NCBI GenBank assembly: GCA_963556195.1
Contig: OY744535.1
Span: 88,799,449-88,863,448 of the forward strand
Origin: Sepiola atlantica
Taxonomy: Eukaryota > Mollusca > Cephalopoda > Sepiida > Sepiolidae
Reading direction: 5' to 3'
DNA length: 64,000 nucleotides
Shown: one piece after another, positions 34,450 to 47,147 of the stretch
How the letters are laid out: each line of letters opens with the position of its first letter
Position numbering within the stretch: position 1 is the stretch's first letter
Notes under the pieces: generated by a model
Databases searched by the model: none
What the model saw: only the letters and a program-made list of their open reading frames with translations
What the model was told of the DNA's origin: nothing
Translations under genes and position numbers: made by a program

Positions 34450-37040
34450 AATAATAATGAAAATGATAATAACGGGTATCTGCTAAGAACTAAAAAGAGA
34501 ATTGAGAGAGAAGACTTAGACGTACCTATGGAAATCAATAAACTTGATATAGTTGAAGAAAAGGTTAAAGTAGAAGTAACAACTAACTGTGAGAACGAAA
34601 ATATTGTAACTAAAGGTAAGCATGCTGTTTCCACTGATGTTCCACGTATGATATAACATCGAGTGACACAAGAAAATATTGATGTTTTCAGATTGTTAGC
34701 AAATAAGAAAAAGCAGGCAATTTAGAACCGCCACCGAACCTGAGATGTGTCAATAGGAACACACTTAAAACTGTCACTATCGAAGTGAATAAGGTTTTGC
34801 CGTTTTTATTAGTAAATACCCTTGATCAGTATAATAAAGCTATTAAAGATGCTGCCAATGTTGTGTCAAAACTCCTTGTAATTGGAAAAAACTGGAAAAC
34901 GAAGTAAAGAAAGATACCTAGTGATGGAAACGTTTAAATGGGAAGATAAAACAACTCAGACATGATTTAAGTAAAGTGTTATCAGTCGGAAATGGCAAAC
35001 TGAAAAGTTAGAGTGATTGTAAAAGATTCCTCCATACGTTCGACACACACCCAAAAAGTGGCAAGTGTAAAAGTGAAGAACTCAAACAGCGTGTATTAGC
35101 TAGATCTGATAAAGTTAAACGTTACAGCGACATAATTAGGCAGTATCGGCAAAACAAACTGTTCGAGAATAAACATATTCAAGGAATTAAAAGAGATGAT
35201 GACGTTATATTTGGTGCTGACTAACTTCGTGAAGTCTGTGAACGCATTTGGGAAAAGGAAGTAAACCATCAATATGATGCAGAATGGATCAAACATAATG
35301 ACTGGGAGGTGCTCTCTTGAGTAGAACGACAAACAAATATAACAATCACAGTTGATATGTTGAAGTAGAGCTTTACACAGCTTTCCGATTGGAAAGCACA
35401 TCGACTTTTCAAAGTCAAGAAATACTATTTTCAAAACCTTTACGGTTATTCATCCAATTTTTGAACCAATGATAAATGCCTGTTTGAAGAGAGGTAGCTT
35501 CTCTGACTGGCTGGGAAAGGGCACTACAGTTTTGATAATAAAAGATAAGACAAAAGAAGATGATGTGATAAACTTTAGACCAATCACTTGCCTCTCAGTT
35601 ATGTGAATACTTTTCACTAGTATATTGTATGAATGGATTATTGGTCATTTGAACTAAAACAATTTGCTGCCTGAGGAACGGAAAGGCTGCCGAAAGATAC
35701 CAAATTGTACCAAGGATGATCTCTGATCGATAAAATGATCCTGTGAAACTGCAAATGAAGAAGTGCTTACCTTGGATGTATAGATTATTAGAAAGCAGTT
35801 GGCATGGTGCCTCAGTAATTGGAGTTTCGAAATAGACCCTGAATTCAAATAAATTTAAAGAAGAGCATGAAGAATTGGGAAACCAATTGAACTTTAGGAG
35901 GTATTGCATTATGTAAGGTAAAAATCAAGAGATAAGTTTTCAAGAGCGATTATCTTTGCCCTTGGCTTTTATCATATGTTTGATCCCGATGAGACTTCTG
36001 TTATGTAATCTGAAAGCAGGATATGAACTTGGAAATATCTTTTTACAGTAAACTACTGACTATTCATGGATTACCTTAAAGCTTTTAGAAAAAAAATGAA
36101 AACCGACTTGATAGCCTAATGAATACAGTTGGATTATTTTGTTACGCCATACAAATGGAATTTGTATCACTAAATGAGCATTTCTTGTTATAAAGAAGTA
36201 ACCTTTTACACTCACATGGCCTTGAACTCCCACCAAAAGATGTGATAAGCAATATTGACAGAGAAAGGTAACAAATATATGGGAATCTTGGAGGCATATA
36301 ATATTTAAAACAAGGTAATTAAAAACCAGGTAACAGCTGAATACAACAGAAGAGTAAGTGTTATTCTTAAATCGCACAATTGACAATCGAAATACAACAT
36401 ATGCTATCAATGCCAGAGCAGTAGCTATCATTCCATATACTACTGATATACTTGAATGGAATGTTAGCTATCCAAACATTGTGTTTGGATAGCAAAACAC
36501 GGAAAATACTTACAATTTATGGAGCTTTTGCAAAGAAAGTAGATGCAAACATGCTGTATCTACTGAAAAAGGGAAGGTGGTCGTGATCCACTTAGTGTTG
36601 AAGATGTAGTGAATATAGAAGAAGGTGTATATAAATATATTTCTGAAAGTAATGAAATTATTATTCGTAAAGTTAAAAAGCAGTAAATACTAAGAACTGG
36701 GGGTGAAAAAGAATCAAAGATTGTAAGAAAGAGTGTTTAAGTTATTTGGAAAGAAACTACACAGTTTATTTTTTTAAGAATACTGCATTTGGAAATAATG
36801 ACAGCTAGAATTTGTTGGTCAGGTATGATCCCAAACGATCTACTAAGCGAACCTTAATGACAGGCTCTAACAAGTCACTCGCACTAGGTTCAGCAAATAT
36901 TACATTGCCCAAACTGAAGAATTACCGATGTGCCGATTGTGTAGTTAAACGGAAGAGAACTAAGCGTATAGTGCATCTGATTTCCCTATCATTATACAAA
37001 TGGAAACACAACAAAGTCACTAAGGTACTACACTAGAATA
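34450..37040 (+). pseudogene. LINE copy 2, same restriction-endonuclease LINE family, 3' truncated
   Basis: With frame corrections the plus strand gives NRNTLKTVTIEVNKVLPFL and NTLDQYNKAIKDAANVVSK (about 34,755-34,880). Then come RT fingers and palm pieces INACLKRGSFSDWLGKGTTV, NFRPITCLSVM and LLPEERKGCR (35,460-35,700). Near 36,590-36,700 is LSVEDVVNIEEGVYKYISES followed by ILRTGGEKE. Near 36,860-37,000 is a worn CCHC-type segment (MCRLC, then H...). This is the domain order of the element at 15,540-17,840, but the RPD endonuclease part is missing. There are many stops. A 12-bp perfect hairpin (36,467-36,493) lies inside. Confidence 0.75.
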
Positions 37041-37121
37041 TATGCACACTTTATGAATTGGGCCACTCTTACTCTCCATTACTTTATATATTTTTTTAAG
37101 TTTGATGTTTGGCTTTTCCAC

Positions 37122-37200
37122 TGCCAACTTATCCATCTATGTAAATCCATCTGATGATAAGATTTTAATCTTTGAAAAGCCTTGGTTTAAGGAAAGAAAA
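37122..37200 (+). repeat. Dispersed repeat with hammerhead-like core, copy 1
   Basis: CTGCCAACTTATC, then CATCTGATGATAAGATTTT, AATCTTTGAAAAGCC and TTGGTTTAAGGAAAG match 56,781-56,860. CTGATGA (37,151-37,157), the self-complementary AAGATTTTAATCTT and GAAA (37,174-37,177) have the order of a hammerhead ribozyme core, but stems I and III are not obvious. It lies next to the (TA)n tract at 37,301. Confidence 0.4.
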
Positions 37201-37296
37201 ATAAACATGATTTTATCGAGTACACCTTGCATTGAACAATCGAAGTTGAAATATATTTGTGATTCGTACATATTTATCTCTCTTCTTTCATTTAAC

Positions 37297-37300
<4 letters not shown>

Positions 37301-37347
<47 letters not shown>

Positions 37348-37370
37348 ATATACATGTATTTATATATACG

Positions 37371-37446
<76 letters not shown>
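37301..37446. repeat. (TA)n microsatellite
   Basis: Two TA blocks separated by a TATG/TACA-interrupted centre. Confidence 0.96.
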
Positions 37447-37449
<3 letters not shown>

Positions 37450-37976
37450 GATTGTTACCTGTGGAATCAAGGGCACAACTCGGATTAATTATACGTTTTC
37501 TAGCCATTAATTAAAATATGGTTTTACGTAATGAAATAAATATAGAGACAATGTTACCAAGGCATCATAAATCTCTAACACGTTTCAAAATCGGATACCA
37601 ATACAAAGTCATCATTCGCCCGGATCACTTAGCAATATCTGGGCGCTTGCACCAAGCACTATCTTCTCCCTCTTAGACATAGTGAAAAACAACATTTTTA
37701 ATTAAATAGTGGCCGCACCGTCTTCCAAGATCCCGCGACTGTTGTATTGCCGCAGTGTTGCATCCATGTGCATCCATTCACAAGTAATTATCTGTTGCTG
37801 TCATGGAATCTCTGAACTTGTTGTGGCTAAATAAGTTATATATCCGATAAATAGAAAAATAATCATATGATGCTGAAAGCTGTGAAATTGAAAAAAACTT
37901 TTTTCATAAAAAAATGTTTTTTTACGAGTGTCAACAACACACATGTATTCGTGACTATCTAATTGATAAACATTTG

Positions 37977-38093
37977 CAAGGTTCATGAATAGTTTCATTA
38001 TCAAATACGAGAAATGCAGGAATAGAAATGTCTGATTCGTCTGAGAAGCTGCCATCGCGTGTCGAACTTTCTTACTGATTTATCTCTGGTTTA
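37977..38093 (-). repeat. Inverted duplication, left arm
   Basis: The reverse complement of this arm aligns with 38,823-38,940 over about 117 bp. Shared landmarks are AAACCAGAGATAAA, GTTCGACACGCGATG, CTTCTCAGAC and CAGACATTTCTATTC. Identity by eye is around 75-80%. The arms are separated by about 730 bp of unassigned sequence. Confidence 0.8.
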
Positions 38094-38822
38094 GATTTAC
38101 CAAACGATTACAGTTTACACGATATCCGGTTTTATGGTGATATTTCATTCAAAAATGATCTCACTAATGGAACGTGTTCTATATAAAACATACTGAAGTA
38201 TCTTGCGACACCGGCCGAAATCATCATGAATCAATTCATCAAAGTCTTTAAATATTACCTTTTGAAAATCTACACGATGAAAAACACCTAAGTTATTAGT
38301 TTACTTTTTTAAACATTAAATTGAACTTACACATACGGTAACAAAAAGTCAGGTTGTGTGTAGATAAAAAAATGAATCTGTGAACAGTTTAAATAATAAT
38401 AATTATCTAAACCAAACTTTACATTTCTTAATTTTTGTCAATTGTTTAGATAAAAAGTGGATCGATGCAACCACAGAAAATAGTATTCCCAATTGTCTTG
38501 ATGAAAGAATCTGCAGACGACGGTACGATATGATCAGCATCGCTTTTCGATCTGCATTGTGTATGGAAAACACAAAAAGCAGACAGATCATCAGACAATT
38601 CGCCTATTTTATTGATAAAGACTCGTAACAATATGCGCCCGCGCCATTCAGGTGTGTGTCTTTGTATTTGTTTTACATTCTCAATATTCAGAATATTAAA
38701 CTGCGACAATAAAGTTACTAATTTGAAAATAGTGACGTAGGGTGTGTAACTGACATGAAGACATGAAAACTCGAGTATTTTGGTTAGCGAAATTTATACA
38801 AAATGGAATATTAAAAATAAAT
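38094..38822. other. Spacer between inverted arms
   Basis: Contains a region (38,446-38,635) open on both strands: an 82-codon plus frame and an 87-codon minus frame. Neither resembles a family I know. It might be the interior of a foldback-type element. Confidence 0.4.
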
Positions 38823-38940
38823 TAAACCAGAGATAAACAAGCAAAATCGTTCGACACGCGATGACAACTTCTCAGACAAACGCAGACATTTCTATTCTCG
38901 CATTTCCTGTATTTTATAATATAACTATCCATAACACATG
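38823..38940 (+). repeat. Inverted duplication, right arm
   Basis: Counterpart of 37,977-38,093, reading TAAACCAGAGATAAACAAGC onward. Confidence 0.8.
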
Positions 38941-40690
38941 TAAATATTTATCCATTTTAAAAAACTAATGTACATATTTATGTCATAAAAAAATGTTATT
39001 TATTTTATTTAACAATTCGCTAAAATTTGATAAGGTGTATAAATAACTGCGAAATTACTACATAACAACAAAGAGAGAGAGAGAGAGTCATTATGCAATT
39101 ACTCTATATACCACTTTGTTTAAAACCATTGCCTGTCATACTCTCTATAGATAAACCAATACATTCAACTATTCTTTATTCATGTTTAGTCTATGATACA
39201 TTAACTCGCTGATTGTTTTCCCTTCAACAACTGAACAATGCGATTTAAATATTTTATTTAATCCGTTAACTGGAAATGTTATACGTTCTAATGGAAATAC
39301 TATTACGTTTAGTTAAACTTATTTTAGTTACACCGTCAACTGACGGTGGATACAAACAAATTAAATTCCTACTTCGCGATATACTTTTGTTTTTGATTAA
39401 ATTTTATTTCTAAAATATTTAACTTTAGATATGAAAGCAAATATAATGTTCGATTGGAAATCGATTGGCTTACTTCACAATTTCTGCTTCTTATCAAATG
39501 GCATGAATAAACATTTTTAAAATTCTAAATTCTATGGGCAAATCCATGCAGTTCGTTTTTTTAAATACAGTAGCCAGTTCGCAGATAAATGTTGTTTTAA
39601 CCTGTACTTAAAACATTATATGTCTACAATAATAATACTATATATATATATATATATATATATATGGAATGTTTAAGGAAATAATTGAGTCGGAAATGCC
39701 AATTATCCGTACGTACCAACGCAAAGTACTGTGACGATGTGTGTAGTGTATCAATAGTAAACCTATTCCACCAATCAAAAGAAGTGTTTTATTTCCATTT
39801 TAGCTACCTTGAAACAGCATCCGTATCGACTAAAATAACCACTTTATTGGTGAAGAGTTGTCATTTGATTTTCAAGAAGCTTCACTCGAAATAGAATTTC
39901 CACAAATCTTTTAATATACAAATATATAAATTCAGATGTATATTTTTCAATGCCTTTTATTTTAATGATAGGACATGTTGAGAGGAAAATACACATATAC
40001 AAAAATCACGAAAAGAAAATCTCGGTAAGTTGACATTAAAGGAGTAACAAAACTATTCACATGCTTATTTCTCGTTGGAATCTTGCCGAGAGTCTACTCT
40101 GTTTTAGTTGAACTTTAATAGTTGTTTTTCACATGAAGATTCTTATTAAAACTTTAAATAGAATCAACAAAACTATTTGGAAAACGTAATTATCTTTAGA
40201 TATTCAGTTTACAAATATATGCGCACACGAACACAACTAAATACGCATACGTCGAAAATATATATGCACACATCAAATGATCACATAAGTTATATCCTTA
40301 TTTGACGGTGTGAGTATGTCTATGAAAGTAAATAATATGTATATATCATATATATGTATGTGTGCACATATAACAAATTATTTTTAAAAATAATTAATTA
40401 AATGTTTACTGCTAGAATCGCTTAAGTCATTGTTGTGTTTAGTGAGTTTTTGGAACACATATTAATTTATCCGTGTTTAATCATGTTTTAATCATGAAGG
40501 TGCAAACACTTATTGGGGACATAGCGAAATGTAAAGTTCGTTATTTAAGATCCAAAGCGATTTAGGCCCTTTGATTATGTTTTGGGGAATAAATCATTGT
40601 CGCATTACTTCAAGTTAATCCTACACTATCAGTTAAGCCATGAATGTATCCTCAAAGCATACGGCGTGTCTCTTCTTTAGTTATCTGAAG
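38941..40690. other. Unassigned AT-rich stretch with short (TA)n at 39,639-39,665
   Basis: Nothing else recognised. A (GA)n run of about 16 bp sits at 39,071. Confidence 0.55.
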
Positions 40691-41270
40691 CCAGTAGGCG
40701 TAGGTGAAACGCTAACACATTCCAAACTCGAAAGCTCTTGATCCGCAATAGCGAATTGGTTCTTGACCGACCGGTTTCCTCCCTGCTCAATCACCTTCAG
40801 TGTAACATACGGACAACCAGCTATTCTTCATTCACCAATATACCAGAGTATGCGTCTTCCCGCGTGTTTATCGTGACATGTAACATGTCCTCCTTAAAAC
40901 CGCTGACACACGAGGCAAATATGCATACAGTGACTTGTTCGTTAGATGTCTTTCTAAGAGATCCTATGAGCTCCTCTTAGAATTTTGTATACCATATGCG
41001 CCACGTTCAGTTTTCACGATCCCGAGCCGAGCATATGAAGACCTTGAAGACTTTTGTCTTTATTTCTGTTCTGATTAGGAACTTCTAAACTTCATTAACA
41101 CATTAAACGCACCGCATGACTGTGCACTCGTTATATCATAGTTATTTGTTGTCAGAGTATCCACCCAGGTACTGTAAATCATCAATGCGTTCGAGTTTAG
41201 AACCGTCTGGTAAAAATCACTTCGTGCCTGTAGATTGGTCAAGTTACATTCAGAAAAAAGTCCCACATCT
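40690..41270 (-). pseudogene. LINE reverse transcriptase C-terminal remnant (RTE-like)
   Basis: On the minus strand 41,190-41,090 reads DDLQYLGGYSDN, a frameshift, then NNYDITSAQSCGAFNVLMKF. This is the Y-L-G-G block plus D-I-x-x-R/S-x-A-Q-x-x-G-A-x-N-x-L-x-K pattern after the RT thumb in RTE-like LINEs. Further down the same strand (about 40,900-40,850) is GGHVTCHDKHAGRRILW, resembling the G-H-V-x-R block near the LINE C-terminus. Stops and frameshifts are frequent. No endonuclease or catalytic DD block is seen. The clade is uncertain. Confidence 0.45.
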
Positions 41271-42640
41271 TAACAAGCTATTTCCAATCGTGAGCATACA
41301 GCTGATGATACTATTCTTCCCCTACTTGGAATGTTTAAAGTTTTTAAATGCGAGTCTCATCGGTTTGCTTACAGGTATCAACGCGCGGGTTATTATTACC
41401 TTGATGCGCTAACTGTAAGACATTTAAAATCCAGACAGAAATAGAAAGCATTTATGTATAGACACGATACATATATAGTGATATAACGTCCAAATAATCA
41501 ACAATAATTAGTATTTTCAACTTAGCTGTACCCTAGACAAATTTACTGATAACACAACAGCAAATAATATTGCATATGTTTGTCACTTGCTCTTTTTCTT
41601 TGTTCATGCAATTATCTGGCGGGTGTTTTTTCTTAACGCGCACTCGTGTTCTTATTATGCTCCAACGAAATTCTGTTTCTATTTGGAATTTTGATTAATT
41701 TATTGTATTTAATGCTTAATAAGTAATATTCCTTACTTATTTCGTATTATTAGACGGGGCTGTTTTTTTTAATCGATAAAATTGAAGAATGTTTTGGCTA
41801 CCAAGTTGTACAAGTGTGAATACGTATATGAATAAAGTGTTTAACTATTCTAAACATTCACTCAGTTTATACAAAATGGTTTGTTTTTCCATATAATATA
41901 TTCCCTGGTCAATTCTCGTAATTCGACGCGTTGCTGTCGAGCATAATGATTAAGCTTGCATGAATAATGTCAACATATGAATTCAGTTGAATACAATAAA
42001 ATGGTTACTTGTTAAGTCTTTCTCGTTGTTGCACACTTTAAACACGCCCTCAAAGGAACTGTTCGTCACATGGTGTGCGTGTATTCCATCATAAATTTTA
42101 TAGAACCCCCCTGTACATTTTACTTTAAATGGTAAAGTAAAAACGAATCCTACGCAAATGAAATGAAACAAGTAAAACGCACGACATAAACAGGAAAAGA
42201 AAATATTTATGTAATGTTTTGGGGTCAGCATATTTATTGAATTATATATTTGTGTTTAATCAATAATAATTAAAATTGGACATTGTTATGTATGCTTGAA
42301 CGACCACACATGCATCATTTGCAATAAATAAAGAAGCATATGCAGACTATCATGCTTCATTACATATAAAACGTCTTTGACAAGTATTGGAGAAACCAAA
42401 ATTCCACTTCAGGACAAAACTGGAAAACATATATTTTAAACTCGCTCACATACGGTCGGACATCCTGAGTAAGTTTGAAAAAGATCTGAAATCAAGCCTA
42501 AGTCTTTACAATGAAAAATAATGTCCAACAGAGCAGAACCACCGACTACATATATTAAAAGATAACAATATGCAATAAGAATATGTTCATTACTACATAA
42601 TTAGCATACCCCAATGCATATGTTAAATATGTCTCATATA
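41271..42640. other. Unassigned AT-rich stretch
   Basis: An 82-codon minus frame (41,983-42,231) with a hydrophobic, cysteine-containing start is unrecognised. Nothing else stands out. Confidence 0.5.
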
Positions 42641-43090
42641 AGCTTAAGAGAAAACATACATTTTCTTACTAAACACATTCAATACTACACAACATAATGT
42701 ATCCAAATCCCGAGACCATATCTCAGAAAGGCACATAAAGGAACACCTGCACGCTTCAAATAATACACTGCACAAATAAATATAAAATTACTTCATTTTC
42801 AAAAACATACCCAACTTTCAAAATCATGTCATTCAACACAGTCCACTCGAATTAGACAAACCATACGAAGATAACTACACGACCCCTACGAATGCACTAT
42901 GCATAGTCAATCCATCCGAAAAAATTCTAAAAAAAAAACTCAATACAGGAAAACAGTCGCTCGTTCTGCCTAATCCTTTGTAAAAGTCAAACTACACTAA
43001 AATGAATACCTATATACTAAAAAAGATAAAATACCGCAAGGTTGAAATAAATTATTGCATCGATGTAATTATGTAATTTCGTGTTACTAC

Positions 43091-43136
<46 letters not shown>

Positions 43137-45540
43137 ACTTTAAAATACACAAAGTATAACGATTAAATCAGCAGATAAAATAGCAGACATCACCGTCATG
43201 AATATCATGATGTGTAGATTAGTATGCTGTTTCACGTATGCTGCTTAATTTATTTAACATTAGATGTAGTTTAGGCATAAACACAATTTACTTTTCATTT
43301 AGTATTTGTTATTCACATCGGAAAAGCAGAAACGCAACGGAATACTATCAACTCCTACAAACAACTATCCTGTCACCTCACTAACATAGAAACATCAGAG
43401 GTAAGAACTCAGGCCCAGTCTCAGTCCGCACACTTAAATTATAATATCTCCCCTTATCCCTATTAACTTAAAACAAGCTATAATATATACCACCTAAACT
43501 ATGCACACTATCCAACTGATTCGATCTATGATACTTCTACTCCAAACACCTATCAACAACTGACACCCCGAAATTGGACAATCTATACAAGTTAACAAAC
43601 TCCATTAACATAATATACTCAAGGTGACGCATAACTGTTGGCATTGGTACATAAACTAAATCTATATAAGGATACATACACCACGTATTAAACCTTCTAC
43701 TACATGTCATACATGATAACGTCTATACACGACCTCCCTACAGACTATTAGTCAAATCGACAATCTTTTTTTACGTATAGGGACTGCAAATTAACATGTC
43801 ACCCAAAGAAGGCATACAAGTCTTCACCTGCCCGTCTATACGTTAAAGTGTCTTATAATAAGATAACAGACATGCAGCGTAATACATATGATGCTCACAC
43901 ACAAAAATGTAAAATTCAACAATTTAAATTTGCTTCATCAAATGCATCGTCAGGAAAATGGGTTCATAGCTATGCCAGCATATTAATGCAGGTATTAGTG
44001 ACCCAACTACACAGGAAATTCCTACCCGACCTATATCAGCGCCATTTGTTTTAATTTAGTTACACGACCTAACCAACTTATTAGACTTTTACGAGCACAT
44101 CAACAACTACGATAACACTATCAAATTGAACATGGAACACATGTCACCGTTAAATCCCTTAACAACACTTCATAAATATCCCTATTCATAAAAATTATCG
44201 ATAACTATAATTTCCTAAACTTTAACAGCCAAAACACATCAAGCTTTAGGAATCACTTATAGGCAGTTCTTCCATATGCATTCTTAACATATGCTCTGCC
44301 CCTACTTGACTATACGAACTAAATCACCAAATATACACCCCAACTCCTCACTAACTGATACCGAATGAATATACTAAGAAAGCAGTAAACAAAGCTACAC
44401 AGAGAGCAACACCGAAAATACAAACAAAATAAACCCATCAGCCGCTTCCAGATGATTTTACCATAGCCAGCACATGCACAAACTCACAACAACTCTTATT
44501 ACTGATGTTAACAGCTTACACATAATCACACTTTTAAATACATCACTTACTTCCTATCAGTCCAATCAGCCAACCCCCGAATCTTGCAGTTACTTCTTTT
44601 CCGAACATAAACACGCACATAACATCTTACACCACGGTTACTATAAATGCAAAAAAAAACACACGCTGTGTGTACACACTTTAAACACCGCGACTTATTT
44701 CATCATACCAAACACCAACATATAATTCCAACCTCACCACCTCACATGTGATAGCCTCAAGAGTGTATGACATATATAGTACAGTACTTGTTATAACTTG
44801 ATATATTTGCGAAAAATAACACACAATTCCGACTCTGACTCAAAAACTATAGAACATCTACACGGTAAAATCTTTCTAAAGACAACGTGCAGACAACTAC
44901 AATAAACCAGGAAACAAACTGGTAAACATCAAACACCCTTTAAAAGACTATTTCGTCCCTTACCGAAGCACGCAAACAAATAGAATCAAATGTATTCGAC
45001 AAAGCAAGGCACACATACAATACTTTAACACAGACCTATAAAATCTCAACTCATAAAGTATTTGCTCCACTGATACCTACTCATATAACAATATCATCTT
45101 CTATATTTTCCTTATACGGGCGCATTTTAATATTAACTCAATAATAAAATAATTACTGAAAAGCATAGAAATATATACTTAATACTATTATTAGGACCAT
45201 ACATTCGATGTATAATTACACCACTGTAGATACCGAAACTGTTCATATATAAAACCAACGAATCGTTAGGTTTACATTAATTAACTCAGAATAACATACA
45301 CAAACAACGGAGAACACTACATTGATCTTAAGGAGGTAATTTAACTTTAATAAAAATAATCACCCTACCATTTGAATACTAATGCACACACAACATTACA
45401 CTGGATGATCATAAAAATAACAGGCGCCCTATAATATAAACATGAAAAGACAACAAACAATAAAAATACAAAGAATCAGCCAGGTTATGTTATTCATGCA
45501 CACGCGCACCAAACACACTAAAATGAATAAGCATACAATA
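42640..45540. other. G-depleted, A+C-rich strand-asymmetric block
   Basis: On the plus strand G is very rare while C is common: 1 G in 43,441-43,500, 4 in 43,501-43,560, 1 in 44,161-44,220, 4 in 44,281-44,340. C in the same lines is roughly a quarter of bases. Flanking DNA is balanced. A more ordinary patch lies at about 43,140-43,330. Similar short sequences (ACACTAAAATGAATA) occur at 42,993 and 45,515, near both ends. No coding family is recognised. The (TA)n tract at 43,092-43,134 lies inside. Confidence 0.7.
43092..43134. repeat. (TA)n microsatellite
   Basis: Pure TA tract. Confidence 0.95.
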
Positions 45541-45952
45541 TAATTAGGCGATTTTTGATGGACGAAACACATCGATTTATTCAGTTAAAGCTAAGTAAGG
45601 AATAGCAATACTTCTTGTTGTCATTATTATTGTAGATGGTGTATGCGTATGATGTAGTTTGTCTACCAGAATAATGACGGTACACATGCACACATGCAGC
45701 TTCAGTTGCCAGTCTGTGATCCATTTCTTGCATGTCAGCCCGCTACGTAGGAAATCATACTAGAGTTCAGATTATTTTTGTATTTTTAATAACAATGTAA
45801 AGCGTAATGTTATATACCTTTAATTTGAAACCATATATAGAACAACATAAAAGAGAACAAATAAGAGGTCCCTTTAGTGCATGATAATGCCCTACTATTT
45901 CCTGTCGACATAGAAAACATACACATATATATGTATATATCTGTCTCTCTCG

Positions 45953-46021
<69 letters not shown>

Positions 46022-46265
46022 AATGTCAGACACTAAAAGAAGAAAAATGGTCACTGTACAGAGTAATGTACAAAAACTAGTGTGCCAAGTTTATACATGT
46101 ACAGATAACAGGAAGTGTAGGTCTTTCAAAGATTTACAATCAACATTGAACGATTCTTGTGATCAGTGGGCAATATCTTATGAGCTCACATAACAAAAAA
46201 CGGTTCATGGTACATTAACAGCAGGACAAAAAATCAGTAGAACAACCTCCATCCCAACACGAGAC

Positions 46266-46321
<56 letters not shown>

Positions 46322-47147
46322 TGTAGTCTAACAAACCTGCCACGGAAACACAACCTCACAAGCAACAAGAAATACACCGAGACTATCCATTGCAGAAAAC
46401 CTGAATATTGGGCAACCAACAACATGCCGAATACTTTGGATAAACAATGCCAGGTGTAAGGAAGCCTTTCTAAACTGGCCCAAAAAGAGGATCACTCCAC
46501 TATGTTCAGTGGAGTCTGATATAGCTTAAGACTGGATGGACAATGCTTTTAAGAAAATATGTGGTCTCAGCAACGCCAACAAGTGTGGGTTCTTCCAAAC
46601 GGAATTATTGAGTGTGAGCACTTCACATCCAGTTGTAAGTTTCTGCTTGGAGACAGCTACTATACAATGCAACTCTATTATCCAGTGTAGTATCAATTCG
46701 TGGAAAAATCTACCAGAAATAACTGAAATAAGTCATACACTATCCACAATGACTATGCGACCCCTAACGACATACCTCGGAAACGAAGCTGTGAAACCTT
46801 ACATAATTATATGGTACAATTGAGAGAGGGAATTGAATCTAGTTGAATAAAATGTCTCTAATGATGCTGGCATTGACAGAGCTGAGAAAGAGAATATACA
46901 TAAATACTAAGCTCTCATGTACGACATGAAAAAAACTGAAATCTTAAGAAAAGCTCCATAATTCAAGTTATCATACGACAAACCGGGCTCATGAAAGATG
47001 TTATAAGTATTGTCAGAAAACCCTGGTTATTTATGTAAGGTATTAATGAAACTGAGTTCCTTCTATACACCAGTGGTAATTAATTCTTATATTTTAGACA
47101 TTTGTATCAAATTACTGCTCCATATCTGTTTTTATACACCCTGCTAA
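45541..47147. other. Unassigned stretch with two (TA)n tracts
   Basis: (TA)n at 45,944-46,020 and 46,266-46,319. The GC-richer part 46,320-46,830 contains a 95-codon frame (46,536-46,823) ending WYN and an 8-bp hairpin (ACTCCACT / AGTGGAGT, 46,494-46,515). No family is recognised. It could be a worn retroelement segment. Confidence 0.5.

Noticed and set aside
38380..38709. Host exon in a region open on both strands
   Set aside because: No recognisable domain, no convincing splice sites, and it lies between inverted repeat arms.
46536..46823. 95-codon frame as a gene
   Set aside because: No family features, and surrounded by unassigned, element-like sequence; chance length is plausible.
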